DNA from: Candidatus Gastranaerophilales bacterium
GTDB lineage: Bacteria; Cyanobacteriota; Vampirovibrionia; Gastranaerophilales; Gastranaerophilaceae
Assembly (NCBI GenBank): GCA_028693235.1
Contig: JAQUVW010000002.1
Location: 124,001 to 188,000, forward strand
Direction of reading: 5' to 3'
DNA length: 64,000 nucleotides
Shown: positions 38,233-47,674 of the stretch, piece by piece
How positions within the stretch are numbered: position 1 is the stretch's first letter
How the letters are laid out: every line of letters begins with the position of its first letter
The notes under the pieces: model-generated
Seen by the model: the letters and a program-made list of their open reading frames with translations, nothing else
What the model was told of the DNA's origin: nothing
Databases searched by the model: none
Program-made: the position numbers and the translations under genes

Positions 38233-39207
38233 CTAAACTTCTTCGAGTTCAACGCCTTCTGGGTTAGGCATTAAGTCTAAACCGACTTGGTGAAGTTTTT
38301 CGATAACTTCATCAGATGATTTTTTACCGAAGTTTTTAATATTTAGTAAGTCGTGTTCAGATTTTTTGAGCAATTCAGGTAAAGAATTGATGCTTGCTCT
38401 TTTCAAGCAATTGTATGCTCTTACAGAAAGTTCGAGGTCTTCAATTGTGATACTTGGAGCAGGTTCTTCTTCAACTTCTTCTTCAACGACTTGTTGAGTA
38501 GTCAAAATAGCAGGTTGACCTGTTATTGAGGCGATTTGCATGAAGTGTTCGATAAGCAAATTAGCAGATTGGCTCAAAGCATTGCTAACGTCAATGCTAC
38601 CGTTAGACCAGATTTCAAGAGTTAATTTGTCATAGTCGATAACGTCGCCTACACGAGTGCTTTCAACGTTATAGCTTACTCTTTTAATCGGCATAAATGA
38701 AGCATCAATTGGAAGCATGTCAATTGGCAAGTTGCCTTTATTTTCTTTAAGAACATCAACTGTTACATAGCCTTTGCCTGTTTCAACGATGATGTCAGCG
38801 TGAATGCTACCGCCTTCAGCGATTGTGCAAACAAGCCAATCGGGGTTGACGATTTTAACGCCGGCCGGCAATTGGATATCGCTACCCAAGACAGGTCCTG
38901 GTTTGTCGATATCTAATCTTAAATGTTGAGCTTCTTTGCTGTCAGTTTTGACAATAAGTCCTTTTAAGTTCAACATAATATCGATAACATCTTCAACGAT
39001 ACCGGGGATTGAAGTATATTCGTGTGTGATACCTTCAATTCTGATAGAAGTAGCAGCAGCACCTTCAAGTGAAGATAAAAGCACTCTTCTCAAAGCGTTA
39101 CCGATAGTAGTACCAAAACCTCTTTCAAGCGGTTCAACGACGAATTTGCCGTATTGAGAACCGTCAGAATCGGTTGTTGTATTTACGCATTTAATTTTTA
39201 GTTCCAT
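38233..39207 (-). CDS. rpoA: RNA polymerase alpha subunit
   Basis: The start at 39207 is preceded by GGAGAG; the frame runs on 13 codons without meaning. The 324-residue protein has the assembly domain (VEPLERGFGTTIGNALRRVL, EGITHEYTSIPGIVEDV) and the DNA- and activator-binding C-terminal domain (LSVRAYNCLKRASINSLPEL, then LLNIKNFGKKSSDEV). Placed between rpsD and rplQ. Confidence 0.98.
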   Translation of the reverse strand: MELKIKCVNTTTDSDGSQYGKFVVEPLERGFGTTIGNALRRVLLSSLEGAAATSIRIEGITHEYTSIPGIVEDVIDIMLNLKGLIVKTDSKEAQHLRLDIDKPGPVLGSDIQLPAGVKIVNPDWLVCTIAEGGSIHADIIVETGKGYVTVDVLKENKGNLPIDMLPIDASFMPIKRVSYNVESTRVGDVIDYDKLTLEIWSNGSIDVSNALSQSANLLIEHFMQIASITGQPAILTTQQVVEEEVEEEPAPSITIEDLELSVRAYNCLKRASINSLPELLKKSEHDLLNIKNFGKKSSDEVIEKLHQVGLDLMPNPEGVELEEV

Positions 39208-39226
39208 TATAGATTCTCTCCTACAA

Positions 39227-39829
39227 TTACTTAGAGTAGTACTCAATTACAAGTTGTTCCTTGAATTCAGGGTCTAATTCTTCTCTTTCGGGGATTCTGT
39301 CGAAAGTAACTTTCAAGTTATCTTTATCGATAGTCATCCACGCAGGAGCGATAGCCGCGTCGATAGTTTCAACGACAGTTTTAAGGAAGTTGTTACTTTT
39401 GTCTTTAATAGTAACAACGTCTTGAGGTTTTACTAAGTAAGAAGGGATATCAACTCTCTTACCGTTAACAAGAACGTGACCGTGATTAACGATTTGACGA
39501 GCTTGTTTTCTGGTTATTGCTAAACCTGATTTAAACAAAATGTTGTCCAATCTTGATTCAAGAATTTGAAGAAGGATGGTGCCTGTGACGCCTTTTCTTC
39601 TAGCAGCTTCGTTGTAATATTTAGCAAATTGTTTTTCGCTTACTAAGTAAGTAAGACGAATTTTTTGTTTTTCATTTAAGTGAATAGCGTAATCAGAAAG
39701 TTTTTTTCTAGCAGCACCGTGTTGACCTGATGCGTTTTGTCTCATAGAGGAGACTAGCTTTCTGTTTGATAAATCCGTAACACCAAAGTTACGAAATAAC
39801 TTATTACTGGGTCCTGTATATCTAGCCAA
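39227..39829 (-). CDS. rpsD: Ribosomal protein uS4
   Basis: 200 residues with the S4 RNA-binding fold: ESRLDNILFKSGLAITRKQA, then RQIVNHGHVLVNGKRVDIPS. The N-terminal Cys zinc knuckle of some uS4 proteins is absent. It is a primary 16S binder and, in many bacteria, a repressor of its own operon. Lies between rpsK and rpoA. Confidence 0.97.
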   Translation of the reverse strand: MARYTGPSNKLFRNFGVTDLSNRKLVSSMRQNASGQHGAARKKLSDYAIHLNEKQKIRLTYLVSEKQFAKYYNEAARRKGVTGTILLQILESRLDNILFKSGLAITRKQARQIVNHGHVLVNGKRVDIPSYLVKPQDVVTIKDKSNNFLKTVVETIDAAIAPAWMTIDKDNLKVTFDRIPEREELDPEFKEQLVIEYYSK

Positions 39830-39856
39830 TTTATGACTCCTTTTCCTTTTTGGTTA

Positions 39857-40243
39857 TTAAACTCTACGTTTTTTCGGAGGACGGCATCCGTTGTGAGGAA
39901 TTGGTGTTACGTCCTTAATTAGTGTAATTTCAAGTCCTGCGGCTTGGATAGCTCTGATAGCAGTTTCTCTTCCTGAGCCGGGTCCTTTTATATAGACTTC
40001 AACTTTTTTCATACCTTGATCGATTGATTGCTTAGCAACTTTTTCAGCAGCTGATTGAGCAGCAAAAGGAGTACCTTTTCTGGCACCTTTAAATCCGCAT
40101 CCACCTGCAGAAGCCCAAGCAACAGCGTTACCTTGAGTATCTGTTGAAGTTACGATTGTATTATTGAATGTTGACTGAATATGAACAACACCTTGTAATA
40201 CATTCTTCTTTTCTTTCTTTTTAGTTTTAACTGGTCTAGCCAT
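39857..40243 (-). CDS. rpsK: Ribosomal protein uS11
   Basis: 128 residues. [40 protein letters not shown] and the C-terminal [15 protein letters not shown] are diagnostic. It follows rpsM in the usual order. Confidence 0.98.
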   Translation of the reverse strand: MARPVKTKKKEKKNVLQGVVHIQSTFNNTIVTSTDTQGNAVAWASAGGCGFKGARKGTPFAAQSAAEKVAKQSIDQGMKKVEVYIKGPGSGRETAIRAIQAAGLEITLIKDVTPIPHNGCRPPKKRRV

Positions 40244-40264
40244 TGTTCTATATTACTCCTTTAA

Positions 40265-40630
40265 TTATTTCTTTTTAGAAACTGGTCCTGTTTTCTTACC
40301 ACGTCTTGTTCTAGCGTTTGTTTTAGTTCTTTGACCTCTGCAAGGAAGTTTACGTCTGTGACGCATTCCTCTGTATGAACCGATTTCACCCAATCTTTTG
40401 ATGAATAGAGATTCTTCACGTCTCAAGTCACCTTCGATAGTGTAGTTAGCAAGTTCATTTCTAAGTTTTTTAATATCTTCATCAGTCAAATCGTCAGATC
40501 TTAGATCTTCAGAAATACCACAAGCCGCTAAAATTTTCGCAGAGCGAGCAGGTCCTATACCGAAAATATAGGTCAATGCTATGATCATTCTTTTGTTACG
40601 AGGTAAATCTACCCCAGCGAGTCTTGCCAT
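40265..40630 (-). CDS. rpsM: Ribosomal protein uS13
   Basis: 121 residues. It starts [20 protein letters not shown], has [19 protein letters not shown], and ends with [15 protein letters not shown], which contacts tRNA in the P site. Confidence 0.98.
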   Translation of the reverse strand: MARLAGVDLPRNKRMIIALTYIFGIGPARSAKILAACGISEDLRSDDLTDEDIKKLRNELANYTIEGDLRREESLFIKRLGEIGSYRGMRHRRKLPCRGQRTKTNARTRRGKKTGPVSKKK

Positions 40631-40679
40631 TGTGTCTCCTTTATTGTGATTTGTGTAATTTGTTCGTAATTAGGATAAA

Positions 40680-40793
40680 TTATCCTTGTCTTTGTTTGTG
40701 TTTAGGGTTTTCGCAGATAACCGCTACTCTACCTTTTCTTTTGATGACTTTGCATTTATCACAAAGTTTTTTTACAGATGTTCTAACTTTCAT
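40680..40793 (-). CDS. rpmJ: Ribosomal protein bL36
   Basis: A 37-residue gene that is easily missed because of size. It reads [20 protein letters not shown] and continues with [17 protein letters not shown]. Zinc ligands C11, C14, C27 and H32 are all present, so it is the zinc-binding C+ form. It lies between infA and rpsM, the standard place. Confidence 0.97.
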   Translation of the reverse strand: MKVRTSVKKLCDKCKVIKRKGRVAVICENPKHKQRQG

Positions 40794-40815
40794 CGTAGAT
40801 TCCTTATATTGTTTG

Positions 40816-41031
40816 CTACTTTAATCTATATGTAATTCTGCCTCTAGTAAGGTCGTATGGTGTCATTTCTACTTTTACTTTGTCGCCCGGCAATATTCTA
40901 ATGAAATTTTTTCTTATTTTGCCTGAAATGTGGGCTAATATTTCGTGACCGTTTTCGAGCTCGACTCTAAACATTGCGTTCGGGAGTGATTCGAGAATCG
41001 TTCCTTCAAATTCTATTACATCTTTTGACAT
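40816..41031 (-). CDS. infA: Translation initiation factor IF-1
   Basis: 71 residues of an S1-type OB fold: [20 protein letters not shown], then [19 protein letters not shown] and [11 protein letters not shown] at the end. It is the first gene of the leftward rpmJ-rpsM-rpsK-rpsD-rpoA-rplQ-truA-rplM-rpsI run. The 256 bases before it (41032-41287) hold no gene; I could not assign a clear promoter. Confidence 0.98.
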   Translation of the reverse strand: MSKDVIEFEGTILESLPNAMFRVELENGHEILAHISGKIRKNFIRILPGDKVKVEMTPYDLTRGRITYRLK

Positions 41032-41287
41032 TTAGACCTCATGACTATCTTATCTTATACTATCGTACATGTTCAAGATTTGTAATCAAGTCCTTTTTTC
41101 CTTGAATTTCAACGTTTTAAAGAGAAAAGAGAAAAATATCATCAAATTGTTTTTTTAATCTAGCGAAATGCACAATAATTGCAAGCATGCTAAAAAGTCA
41201 CACCATGTGCGGACTTACGGATTTAGTGTAACAATTTCTTAATAAATCAATTATTATTATATTTATAAAAACATTTTGAAAACGAGC

Positions 41288-42415
41288 TTATTTTCTTCTC
41301 TTTTTTTGTTTTTTTTCAGCTTCAAGTTGTCTTTTTGCGTTATCTATAGAGATTTTTGCAACAGGTTTTCTTGTTTGTCTGTCGTAAAAAACAAGCCAAA
41401 ATTTTCTTTTGGGATTATCTACTCCAAAAGCCAATCTTCCTGCGACTCTGTCACCGATTTTTATTTGTGTAAAGGCAAGAGAATTTTCTTCTGCGAACAC
41501 TGATGGGAAAAAGCATGCTCCTAAATCATTAACTAGGGAAACGTCGAAACTTGAAAAATTCTTTTTAGAGTTATTTTGAATTAATAAATTTAAAGCGATA
41601 GTATTTTCTTCACCGAAGGGGTCTTTTTCAAGATTTATGTTGTTGATTTTAACGGTTAAGCCATCATATTTTTGTTCATCTTGTTTCATTGCATTAAATG
41701 AGATTACAGGAAGCTTTATGTCGCTTTTCATTTTTACTTTTATTAAATCTCCTGGAGAAATCAGAGCATCTTTTCCTTTTCTGAAAAGGCTTATGCCTAG
41801 ACCAACGCCGGCTCCAACACCTGCCCCACCCATTAGTGTGTAGCCTTGGCTGGCAATAGCACCTTCGAGTCCGAACATATTTGCAGCGAGCACGCCACCA
41901 ACGACGCCACCTGCTACTGTGTAGGCTGCATCTGTTGCGACAGCTTTTGCTACACCGGCAACCGGGTGTAATCTTGTTGTCATTTTTCCGTCAATAGGGA
42001 TTTCACGGCCATCAGGAGTAACAAGGTAGTCAAAAGAAAGCTCAATCCAGCCGTCACGCCCGAGTCTTTTTGAGGGTTGAACGCCTCTAATTGTTCCATG
42101 TGCTATTGTTCCGAGAGGTAGAAGCACCCCTTTGTCGCCAATAACTTCATTGGTAACTTCGGCGAAAAATTCATCTCCTTCTTGAGAAATGCCTGCACTG
42201 AGAACTTGAGAAACGGTCATATCTATCGTGTCTTTAGTTTCAATTTTTTCGGTTTCACCTGAAAAAATGGTGTCAGGTTTTTGGTCAGCTTTGTCAGTTA
42301 TTTCAGCATGTCCTTCAAAGACTGTTCCCTGAGTTGTTTCAGCATGAGCTGATAGACAAAACAAGTTCATGCTTATTATGCATAGTCCTATTAATGTTGC
42401 AAAAAACTTTTTCAA
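41288..42415 (-). CDS. Exported hypothetical protein (TTG start)
   Basis: I place the start at a TTG at 42415 because GGGAG lies six bases upstream and the product then opens with a clean signal peptide, (M)KKFFATLIGLCIISMNLFC ending SAHA. The mature part has a domain resembling extracytoplasmic beta-rich proteins (VLLPLGTIAHGTIRGVQPSK, then GWIELSFDYLVTPDGREI), a Gly/Ala-rich stretch near residues 165-215, and a Lys/Arg-rich C-terminus. I do not recognise the family. It follows accC on the same strand, past a terminator. Confidence 0.8.
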   Translation of the reverse strand: MKKFFATLIGLCIISMNLFCLSAHAETTQGTVFEGHAEITDKADQKPDTIFSGETEKIETKDTIDMTVSQVLSAGISQEGDEFFAEVTNEVIGDKGVLLPLGTIAHGTIRGVQPSKRLGRDGWIELSFDYLVTPDGREIPIDGKMTTRLHPVAGVAKAVATDAAYTVAGGVVGGVLAANMFGLEGAIASQGYTLMGGAGVGAGVGLGISLFRKGKDALISPGDLIKVKMKSDIKLPVISFNAMKQDEQKYDGLTVKINNINLEKDPFGEENTIALNLLIQNNSKKNFSSFDVSLVNDLGACFFPSVFAEENSLAFTQIKIGDRVAGRLAFGVDNPKRKFWLVFYDRQTRKPVAKISIDNAKRQLEAEKKQKKRRK

Positions 42416-42431
42416 CTCTCGCTCCCGATTA

Positions 42432-42468
42432 AAAAATGGTGTATTCAATTAAATGATACACCATTTTT
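42432..42468 (-). terminator. Terminator after accC
   Basis: AAAAATGGTGTAT (42432-42444) pairs perfectly over 13 bp with ATACACCATTTTT (42456-42468), loop 11. Read leftwards it ends in a T run. It separates the efp-accB-accC transcript from the exported-protein gene, whose upstream in-frame TTG inside the hairpin is therefore not the start. Confidence 0.9.
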
Positions 42469-42485
42469 GCAATAAAATCATTAAA

Positions 42486-43862
42486 TTACAATTTTGCTTC
42501 TGTTGTTTCTTCTGCTTTTTTCTTTTTATCAAGATATTCAGCAATAAAACCGGTGTTAAAGTTGCCACTGATAAAGGTTTCATTTTCAATCAATTCTTGA
42601 TGGAAAGGAATGGTAGTTTTAATACCAGTAACCACATATTCTTTTAAGGCTCTGTACATTCTTCTGCGGGCTTCTTCTCTATCTCTGCCCCAGCAGATTA
42701 GTTTGCCAATCATTGAGTCGTAGAATGGAGGGATTTTATACCCGGGGTATGAGTGAGAATCTACTCTTACTCCGAAACCGCCCGGTGCAATGTAGCCTTT
42801 TATTTCTCCGGGGCAAGGCATAAAGCCTTTTTCAGGGTCTTCAGCATTAATTCTGCATTCTATGGCGTGTCCTTTAAGTTCAATATCTTCTTGCGTAAAG
42901 GATAGAGGCATACCGGCTGCAACTTTGATTTGTTCTTTTACTAAATCTACGTTAGAAATCATTTCAGAAACGCAATGTTCAACTTGAATTCTGGTGTTCA
43001 TTTCCATAAAGTAGAAACTTCCGTCGTGGTCTAAAAGGAACTCAATAGTGCCGGCACCTTCGTAGTTAATAGCTTTTGCGGCTGTAACAGCAGCTTCACC
43101 CATTTTTCTGCGAGTTTCAGCGTCGATAGCAGGAGAGGGAGCTTCTTCCAAGAGTTTTTGATGTCTTCTTTGAATAGAGCAATCTCTTTCGCCTAAATGA
43201 ACTACGTTACCAAATTTGTCGCCGATAATTTGAACTTCGATATGTCGTGGATTAACGAGATATTTTTCGATATAAACGCCTGCGTTACCGAAGGAGTTTT
43301 GAGCTTCGGTTTTGCAAAGACGCATATTGTCTTCCATTTCGTCAGGATTGTTGACGATTCTCATTCCTTTTCCGCCGCCGCCTGCTGTTGCTTTAATAAT
43401 AATGGGGTAGCCTACTTTTTCAGCAAAAGCTTTAGCGTCTTCAACGGAGTCAATGAGGTCGGTTCCGGGTGTAATAGGAACGCCGTGTTCTCTCATTGTT
43501 TTTCTTGCTGTTGCTTTGTCGCCCATTTTGTTCATTTGTTCAGAAGTCGGCCCGATAAATTTAATACCGTGTTCTGTGCAAATGTCTACAAAATCGGAGC
43601 GTTCAGACATAAAACCGTATCCGGGGTGGATTGCATCAGCTTCAGAAGTCAAAGCGGTTGAAATTATAGTAGGTATGTTAAGATAACTTTTCGCACTGGA
43701 AGCAGGTCCGATGCAATAAGCTTCTGTTGCCAAGCTTACGTGGAGAGAGTCGGCATCAGCTTGGGAATATATAGCTACAGTGGGGATTCCTATTTCTCTG
43801 CAAGCTCTAATTATTCTAACAGCGATTTCACCTCTGTTAGCGATTAATACTTTTTTAAACAT
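42486..43862 (-). CDS. accC: Acetyl-CoA carboxylase biotin carboxylase subunit
   Basis: AccC carboxylates biotin on AccB in the first step of fatty-acid synthesis. The 458 residues have [20 protein letters not shown], the Gly-rich ATP loop [35 protein letters not shown], and [13 protein letters not shown]. Gene order efp-accB-accC supports the call. Confidence 0.98.
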   Translation of the reverse strand: MFKKVLIANRGEIAVRIIRACREIGIPTVAIYSQADADSLHVSLATEAYCIGPASSAKSYLNIPTIISTALTSEADAIHPGYGFMSERSDFVDICTEHGIKFIGPTSEQMNKMGDKATARKTMREHGVPITPGTDLIDSVEDAKAFAEKVGYPIIIKATAGGGGKGMRIVNNPDEMEDNMRLCKTEAQNSFGNAGVYIEKYLVNPRHIEVQIIGDKFGNVVHLGERDCSIQRRHQKLLEEAPSPAIDAETRRKMGEAAVTAAKAINYEGAGTIEFLLDHDGSFYFMEMNTRIQVEHCVSEMISNVDLVKEQIKVAAGMPLSFTQEDIELKGHAIECRINAEDPEKGFMPCPGEIKGYIAPGGFGVRVDSHSYPGYKIPPFYDSMIGKLICWGRDREEARRRMYRALKEYVVTGIKTTIPFHQELIENETFISGNFNTGFIAEYLDKKKKAEETTEAKL

Positions 43863-43944
43863 TGTAAAAATTTCCTTATATAAAATATAAAAGTAATAGA
43901 ATTATACATTTTGATTAGCAAATATCTATTACTTTTAAATAAAT

Positions 43945-44412
43945 TTATTCTACATACATCAAGACTTGACCGAATTCAACGGTTTGTCCGTTTTCAACGC
44001 AAATTTCAGTAACTTTTCCTGAAACTTCCGCTTCGATTTCGTTCATTAATTTCATTGCCTCAATTATGCAGACAACTTGTCCTTTAGCTACAGTATCACC
44101 GACTTCAACGAAAGCTTTGCTGTCAGGAGAAGGCGAGCCGTAGAAAGTTCCAACCATAGGTGAAGTTATAGCTTTACCTTTTGGAGCTTCTGCTTTTGGC
44201 TCATCTTTTTTAGTTTCAATGACCTGAGAAGTAACTGTAGATACAGGAGCAGCAGGAGTTGCAATCATTTGTGGTGCAGCTTGAGCTGTTATATAATTTT
44301 TTTCTCTTTTTAGGACAATCGCTTTATCAGTGTCTTCCAACGTGATTTCTGTCAAATCGCTCTTTGTCAAGACTTCAGCGAGTTTTTCGATATAATCAAT
44401 ATCAAATTTCAT
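43945..44412 (-). CDS. accB: Biotin carboxyl carrier protein
   Basis: The start at 44412 has AAAGGAA upstream and gives [20 protein letters not shown], the normal AccB N-terminus; the frame continues 30 codons into the gap after efp. The 155-residue protein has an Ala/Pro linker and the biotinyl domain with EAMKLMNE, whose Lys carries biotin. It lies between efp and accC. Confidence 0.97.
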   Translation of the reverse strand: MKFDIDYIEKLAEVLTKSDLTEITLEDTDKAIVLKREKNYITAQAAPQMIATPAAPVSTVTSQVIETKKDEPKAEAPKGKAITSPMVGTFYGSPSPDSKAFVEVGDTVAKGQVVCIIEAMKLMNEIEAEVSGKVTEICVENGQTVEFGQVLMYVE

Positions 44413-44511
44413 GTTTAATTCCTTTTCTGATTTGACGCAAAGTAATCCAGCGGGCTTACTTTTTGCCTTATTAAATAGGTTTTTAAAGAGATTTTCTTTC
44501 ACGAAAAGCCT

Positions 44512-45069
44512 TTATACTTTATTCAAATATTCATTAGTTCTTGTGTCAACTCTAATGACATCGCCGTTCACAACGAAGAAAGGAACGTTTACGATGGCAC
44601 CGGTTTCAAGTTTTGCAGGTTTAGTTCCGCCTTGAGAGGTGTTTCCTTTTTCAGAAGGAGGGGTGTCGACGACTTCAAGTTCGACGTGGTTAGGGATATC
44701 TACGCCAATAATTCTGTTATCATGAAGTAGAATAGAAACATTCATATTTTCTTTTAGATATTTAACGCCGTCGCCGATCTGGACTTCGGTGACAGGTAGT
44801 TGTTCGTAAGATTCCAAATCCATCATTACGTAGTCATTACCTTCTTTGTAAAGGTATTGCATATCACGGCGATCAAGAGTTGCTTTTGCAACTTTTTCGC
44901 CTGCTCTAAAAGTTTTTTCTATAACGTTACCGCTTTCAGCATTTTTAAGTTTTGTTCTTACAAAAGCAGCACCTTTTCCCGGTTTGACGTGTAAGAATTC
45001 AATAACGGACCACAAATTTCCGTCAATTTCAAGAGTTAATCCTGTTTTTAAATCATTTACTGAAATCAT
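44512..45069 (-). CDS. efp: Elongation factor P
   Basis: EF-P relieves ribosome stalling at proline runs. The 185 residues show the three beta domains, with VKPGKGAAFVRTKLKNAESG around the loop that is modified in some bacteria (Lys here), and TGAIVNVPFFVVNGDVIRVD near the end. It heads the operon with accB and accC, an arrangement common in cyanobacteria. Confidence 0.97.
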   Translation of the reverse strand: MISVNDLKTGLTLEIDGNLWSVIEFLHVKPGKGAAFVRTKLKNAESGNVIEKTFRAGEKVAKATLDRRDMQYLYKEGNDYVMMDLESYEQLPVTEVQIGDGVKYLKENMNVSILLHDNRIIGVDIPNHVELEVVDTPPSEKGNTSQGGTKPAKLETGAIVNVPFFVVNGDVIRVDTRTNEYLNKV

Positions 45070-45243
45070 TTAGTTTTCCTTATATTCTTAGCTTCGTTGA
45101 TAATACCATAAAAATATTTATTTTGAGAAGTAGGAAATAAAAATTGTAGTTTTATTACGTTTCTAATCGAAAGATATTTGTTTTAGATTTGTCATAATAC
45201 CTATTGGCGTAGGCAATAATGAATCTTGCAACTTGAAAATGTA

Positions 45244-45271
45244 TTGACAAAATCAAAAAGCGAGTTATACT
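45244..45271 (+). promoter_or_regulatory. Near-consensus sigma-70 promoter of the His/Cys-rich gene
   Basis: TTGACA (45244-45249) and TATACT (45266-45271) are separated by 16 bases, the closest match to consensus I found in the window. AAGGAG follows before the ATG at 45306, so strong expression is expected. TATTG and CAATA form a small inverted repeat around 45201-45217. Confidence 0.75.
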
Positions 45272-45305
45272 TAAAGTAAAAGAAATGTAAAGTAAGGAGT
45301 TTGTT

Positions 45306-45773
45306 ATGCAAAATTGTAACCATCAAGGTTGCCGAAACGGGCAACATCATGGGGACTCTTGTAATCATCATGGGCAACACGGGTGTGGTAATGGACAAGG
45401 AGAAGGTTGCCAAAAGCGTCAGGGGCGTGGAAATCGAAGAAAACTTTTTGAAGAAAAATATACTAAATACCTTTTGACCAATTCAATTCCTAATTTCGAT
45501 ACTGATTTAGCTTTTGATGAATGGCTTTTGACAGAGGATGGAAAAAAATACAAGTTTGATATTGAACAAATTTGGAAAGAAGTCGAATTGGCCCATCCTT
45601 GGGGCGGAAAAAGACAATTTGCAGGTAGAAGAAAAACCTGTGCCAAAAAAATTCCTTTTACACGCAGAATAAATGAAGAAGTTTTAAATGTCCTTAAAAA
45701 TTATAGTGAAAAACATAATATTACTGAAACAGAGGCACTTGAAAAAGCAATAATGCTTTTAGAAGAAATATAA
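45306..45773 (+). CDS. Protein with His/Cys-rich N-terminus and RHH-like C-terminus
   Basis: The first 36 residues hold five Cys and six His in CNHQGC, GQHHGDSCNHHGQHGCGNG and EGC segments, strongly suggesting metal binding. A basic stretch follows (KRQGRGNRRK). The C-terminal 35 residues (FTRRINEEVLNVLKNYSEKH, then TETEALEKAIMLLEE) look like a ribbon-helix-helix or similar short helical module. I know no characterised homologue. A metal-responsive regulator or a metal store are both possible. It converges on the MpaA-like gene. Confidence 0.75.
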   Translation: MQNCNHQGCRNGQHHGDSCNHHGQHGCGNGQGEGCQKRQGRGNRRKLFEEKYTKYLLTNSIPNFDTDLAFDEWLLTEDGKKYKFDIEQIWKEVELAHPWGGKRQFAGRRKTCAKKIPFTRRINEEVLNVLKNYSEKHNITETEALEKAIMLLEEI

Positions 45774-45775
45774 TA

Positions 45776-46423
45776 TTAAATAATTTCTATACTTAAAAAG
45801 TCAAAAACAGGTTCATTTTCTATCCAAAGTTGTTCAAAAGACTCATTGTCGGGGAGCTCCAACGTGATTGTGGGAATTTTTCTTTCAATTCCTGCGTATG
45901 TCCCGAAACTGCCGGGAGTTGGGTAGCCGATAGATGCTTCAATCTTATAACCGGTGAGCTTTGAGATTTTTTCGGCAATTTCCTTTGCGTCGCCGTCATA
46001 ATTTACTATTTTGTAAGGTGTGTGCAAAGATAAAATCATATCGGGCTTGTATTTTTCGATTATTTTGACCATAAATTGAGTTTCGGCTTCGCTGTTAGGC
46101 TCGTCACCGCCGAAATAATTTTTATCTTCGACTTTTTCCCAGTTTTTGGTCGGGAAATTCCTGTTTAAATCAACCATATTAGCATTTTGACGGGTTTTTG
46201 CTTCTTTGCCGTCAGGGTTCAGGCATGGCAAAATTAAAAGCCTGTTTTTTAAAGATAAATAGTCCACTTTTTCATTTAAAAATTTGCTAATAAGCTGTTC
46301 TCCTTCAGGTTCATCTCCGTGGAAAACGCCAATGATGAGTATAGTTTTGTCATATTTTTCAGGAGATTTTTCCAATAAGAATATCTCACGCCCCAGCGTG
46401 CTTGTGGTTTTTTCTACAATCAT
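45776..46423 (-). CDS. M14-family zinc carboxypeptidase, MpaA-like
   Basis: The 215-residue enzyme has zinc ligands H35 and E38 in HGDEPEGE, H134 in LSLHTPY, the substrate Arg/Asn pair in [14 protein letters not shown], and catalytic E189 in TITLELPD. This fits MpaA, which cuts the gamma-D-Glu-diaminopimelate bond of murein peptides during recycling, or the related aspartoacylase-type enzymes. It overlaps the YjbQ gene by four bases. Confidence 0.82.
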   Translation of the reverse strand: MIVEKTTSTLGREIFLLEKSPEKYDKTILIIGVFHGDEPEGEQLISKFLNEKVDYLSLKNRLLILPCLNPDGKEAKTRQNANMVDLNRNFPTKNWEKVEDKNYFGGDEPNSEAETQFMVKIIEKYKPDMILSLHTPYKIVNYDGDAKEIAEKISKLTGYKIEASIGYPTPGSFGTYAGIERKIPTITLELPDNESFEQLWIENEPVFDFLSIEII

Positions 46424-46833
46424 TCGCCCATAACCTTTATAATCAGTCTTTTTCTTCTTTGTCCGTCAAATTCAGCGTAAAAGATTTGTTGCCAAGGACC
46501 TAAGTCCAGAGTACCTTTTGTTATCGGAACAATAACCTCGTGCCCAATTAAAAGGCTTTTTAAATGGCTATCGCCATTGGTTTCACCGGTTCTATGGTGG
46601 TTGTAGTTTATATCAAAAGGGGCAATTTCTTCCGCCCATTTGTCGATATCTGAAATCAGACCGTTTTCGTCGTCATTTACATATACACCTGCTGTAATAT
46701 GCATTGCACTGACAAGAACCATTCCTTCTTGGATTTTGCTCTCTCTTAGTGCATCTTCGACTTCATCTGTTATATTTATGTATTCTCTATGGTGTTCTGT
46801 GTTGAACCAAAGGTATTTTGTATGCGATTTCAT
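46420..46833 (-). CDS. YjbQ/UPF0047 family protein
   Basis: 137 residues with the family marks [34 protein letters not shown] and [19 protein letters not shown]. Members show weak thiamin phosphate synthase activity, but the true role is not settled. ATGA overlap couples it to the MpaA-like peptidase downstream. Confidence 0.92.
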   Translation of the reverse strand: MKSHTKYLWFNTEHHREYINITDEVEDALRESKIQEGMVLVSAMHITAGVYVNDDENGLISDIDKWAEEIAPFDINYNHHRTGETNGDSHLKSLLIGHEVIVPITKGTLDLGPWQQIFYAEFDGQRRKRLIIKVMGE

Positions 46834-46933
46834 ATAAGCCTCCTTTTGGAGTTAATATACCAAACTGAAACGCAAAAGAGAACAATTTAATATTGTGTAA
46901 CTCTAAGCTGTTTTAGAAAAGTTCATCTGATTA

Positions 46934-47152
46934 TCAAAAAAGATTTTTCACATCAGTTTCAAGTGCAGAAGCAATCGCTGCGAGTCTGTATATAGTTATA
47001 TTTACGTTACCTTTTTCAAGTTTACTTATATATGAATTATCAAACCCTAAAATCAGAGATAATTCTTCACGTGTCATTTTCTTTTTGACACGGTAAACTT
47101 TTATATTTTTCGCAAGTGTTTGCCTGATATTTATATTTAAATCTTGACTCAT
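46934..47152 (-). CDS. XRE-family HTH regulator
   Basis: A 72-residue single-domain Cro/C1-type protein: KNIKVYRVKKKMTREELSLI, then NSYISKLEKGNVNITIYRLA, and ALETDVKNLF at the end. It is small enough to be only the DNA-binding domain. It diverges from the small gene at 47218, which it may regulate. Confidence 0.9.
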   Translation of the reverse strand: MSQDLNINIRQTLAKNIKVYRVKKKMTREELSLILGFDNSYISKLEKGNVNITIYRLAAIASALETDVKNLF

Positions 47153-47217
47153 GTTCCAATAATGATTTAATACGATATTAATTTACAGGAATGACATTCC
47201 CTTTTTGGAGGAGTACA

Positions 47218-47394
47218 ATGACTCAAGTATTTTCTTTGCTACTAATCAATATTCACGAAATACAGGCATTGATAGATTACAAAAGCCTAAATTTGACTCA
47301 AGCCGAAGCAAAAATCCTTTTGAGAGGGACTTTAAAAAATATTGAAGAAGAGTTTGATGAATATCTGTGCGATAAATCCATGTTACAAAATTAA
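47218..47394 (+). CDS. Small hypothetical protein
   Basis: 58 residues starting MTQVFSLLLINIHEIQALID, preceded by GGAGGAG at proper spacing; the upstream in-frame ATG at 47191 lacks a site. Two predicted helices, acidic C-terminal half (TLKNIEEEFDEYLCDKSML). Function unknown. It diverges from the XRE regulator. Confidence 0.65.
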   Translation: MTQVFSLLLINIHEIQALIDYKSLNLTQAEAKILLRGTLKNIEEEFDEYLCDKSMLQN

Positions 47395-47440
47395 ACTTAC
47401 ATGTTGCTTTTAAAACATGTTTTGCATAATATAATCATAC

Positions 47441-47548
47441 GAACCTTAGAAAACAGGGGGCGAAAGGGTACAGTTTTGATGAAGATTAAAACGATTCCCA
47501 ATAGCAAATACAAGCTAAAGCCTTAAAAAACAACCCCGTTCAGGATTA
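47441..47548 (+). ncRNA. Probable ribosomal protein L10 leader
   Basis: The leader before rplJ has CCTTAGAAAACAGGGG paired in two steps with CCCCGTTCAGG (47533-47543): GGGG/CCCC and CCT/AGG flank an internal loop rich in A with possible A-G pairs, the kink-turn plan bound by the L10-L12 complex. A second helix region lies between. TATAAT at 47430-47435 would start the RNA near 47441. The fit to the known L10 leader is by eye. Confidence 0.5.
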
Positions 47549-47587
47549 GTAAAATACATTTAAAAACTAAATTTATTTTATAATTCG

Positions 47588-47618
47588 ATTTTTACGGTTC
47601 CATACGTAAAAATTTTTT
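47588..47618 (+). terminator. Attenuator hairpin in the rplJ leader
   Basis: ATTTTTACG (47588-47596) pairs perfectly with CGTAAAAAT (47605-47613), followed by five more T. It lies between the L10-leader-like structure and the rplJ start 57 bases on, so read-through must be regulated, presumably by L10-L12. Confidence 0.75.
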
Positions 47619-47674
47619 GTTATATAAAGATTTTTACAAAAAAATAGGTCGATATAAAAAATAAAGGAGATAAT

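Noticed and set aside
47451-47480. GGGGGCGAAAGGGTAC resembling the 5' end of tmRNA
   Set aside because: No matching 3' tRNA-like half ending in CCA-type sequence and no tag reading frame; position before rplJ fits an L10 leader better.
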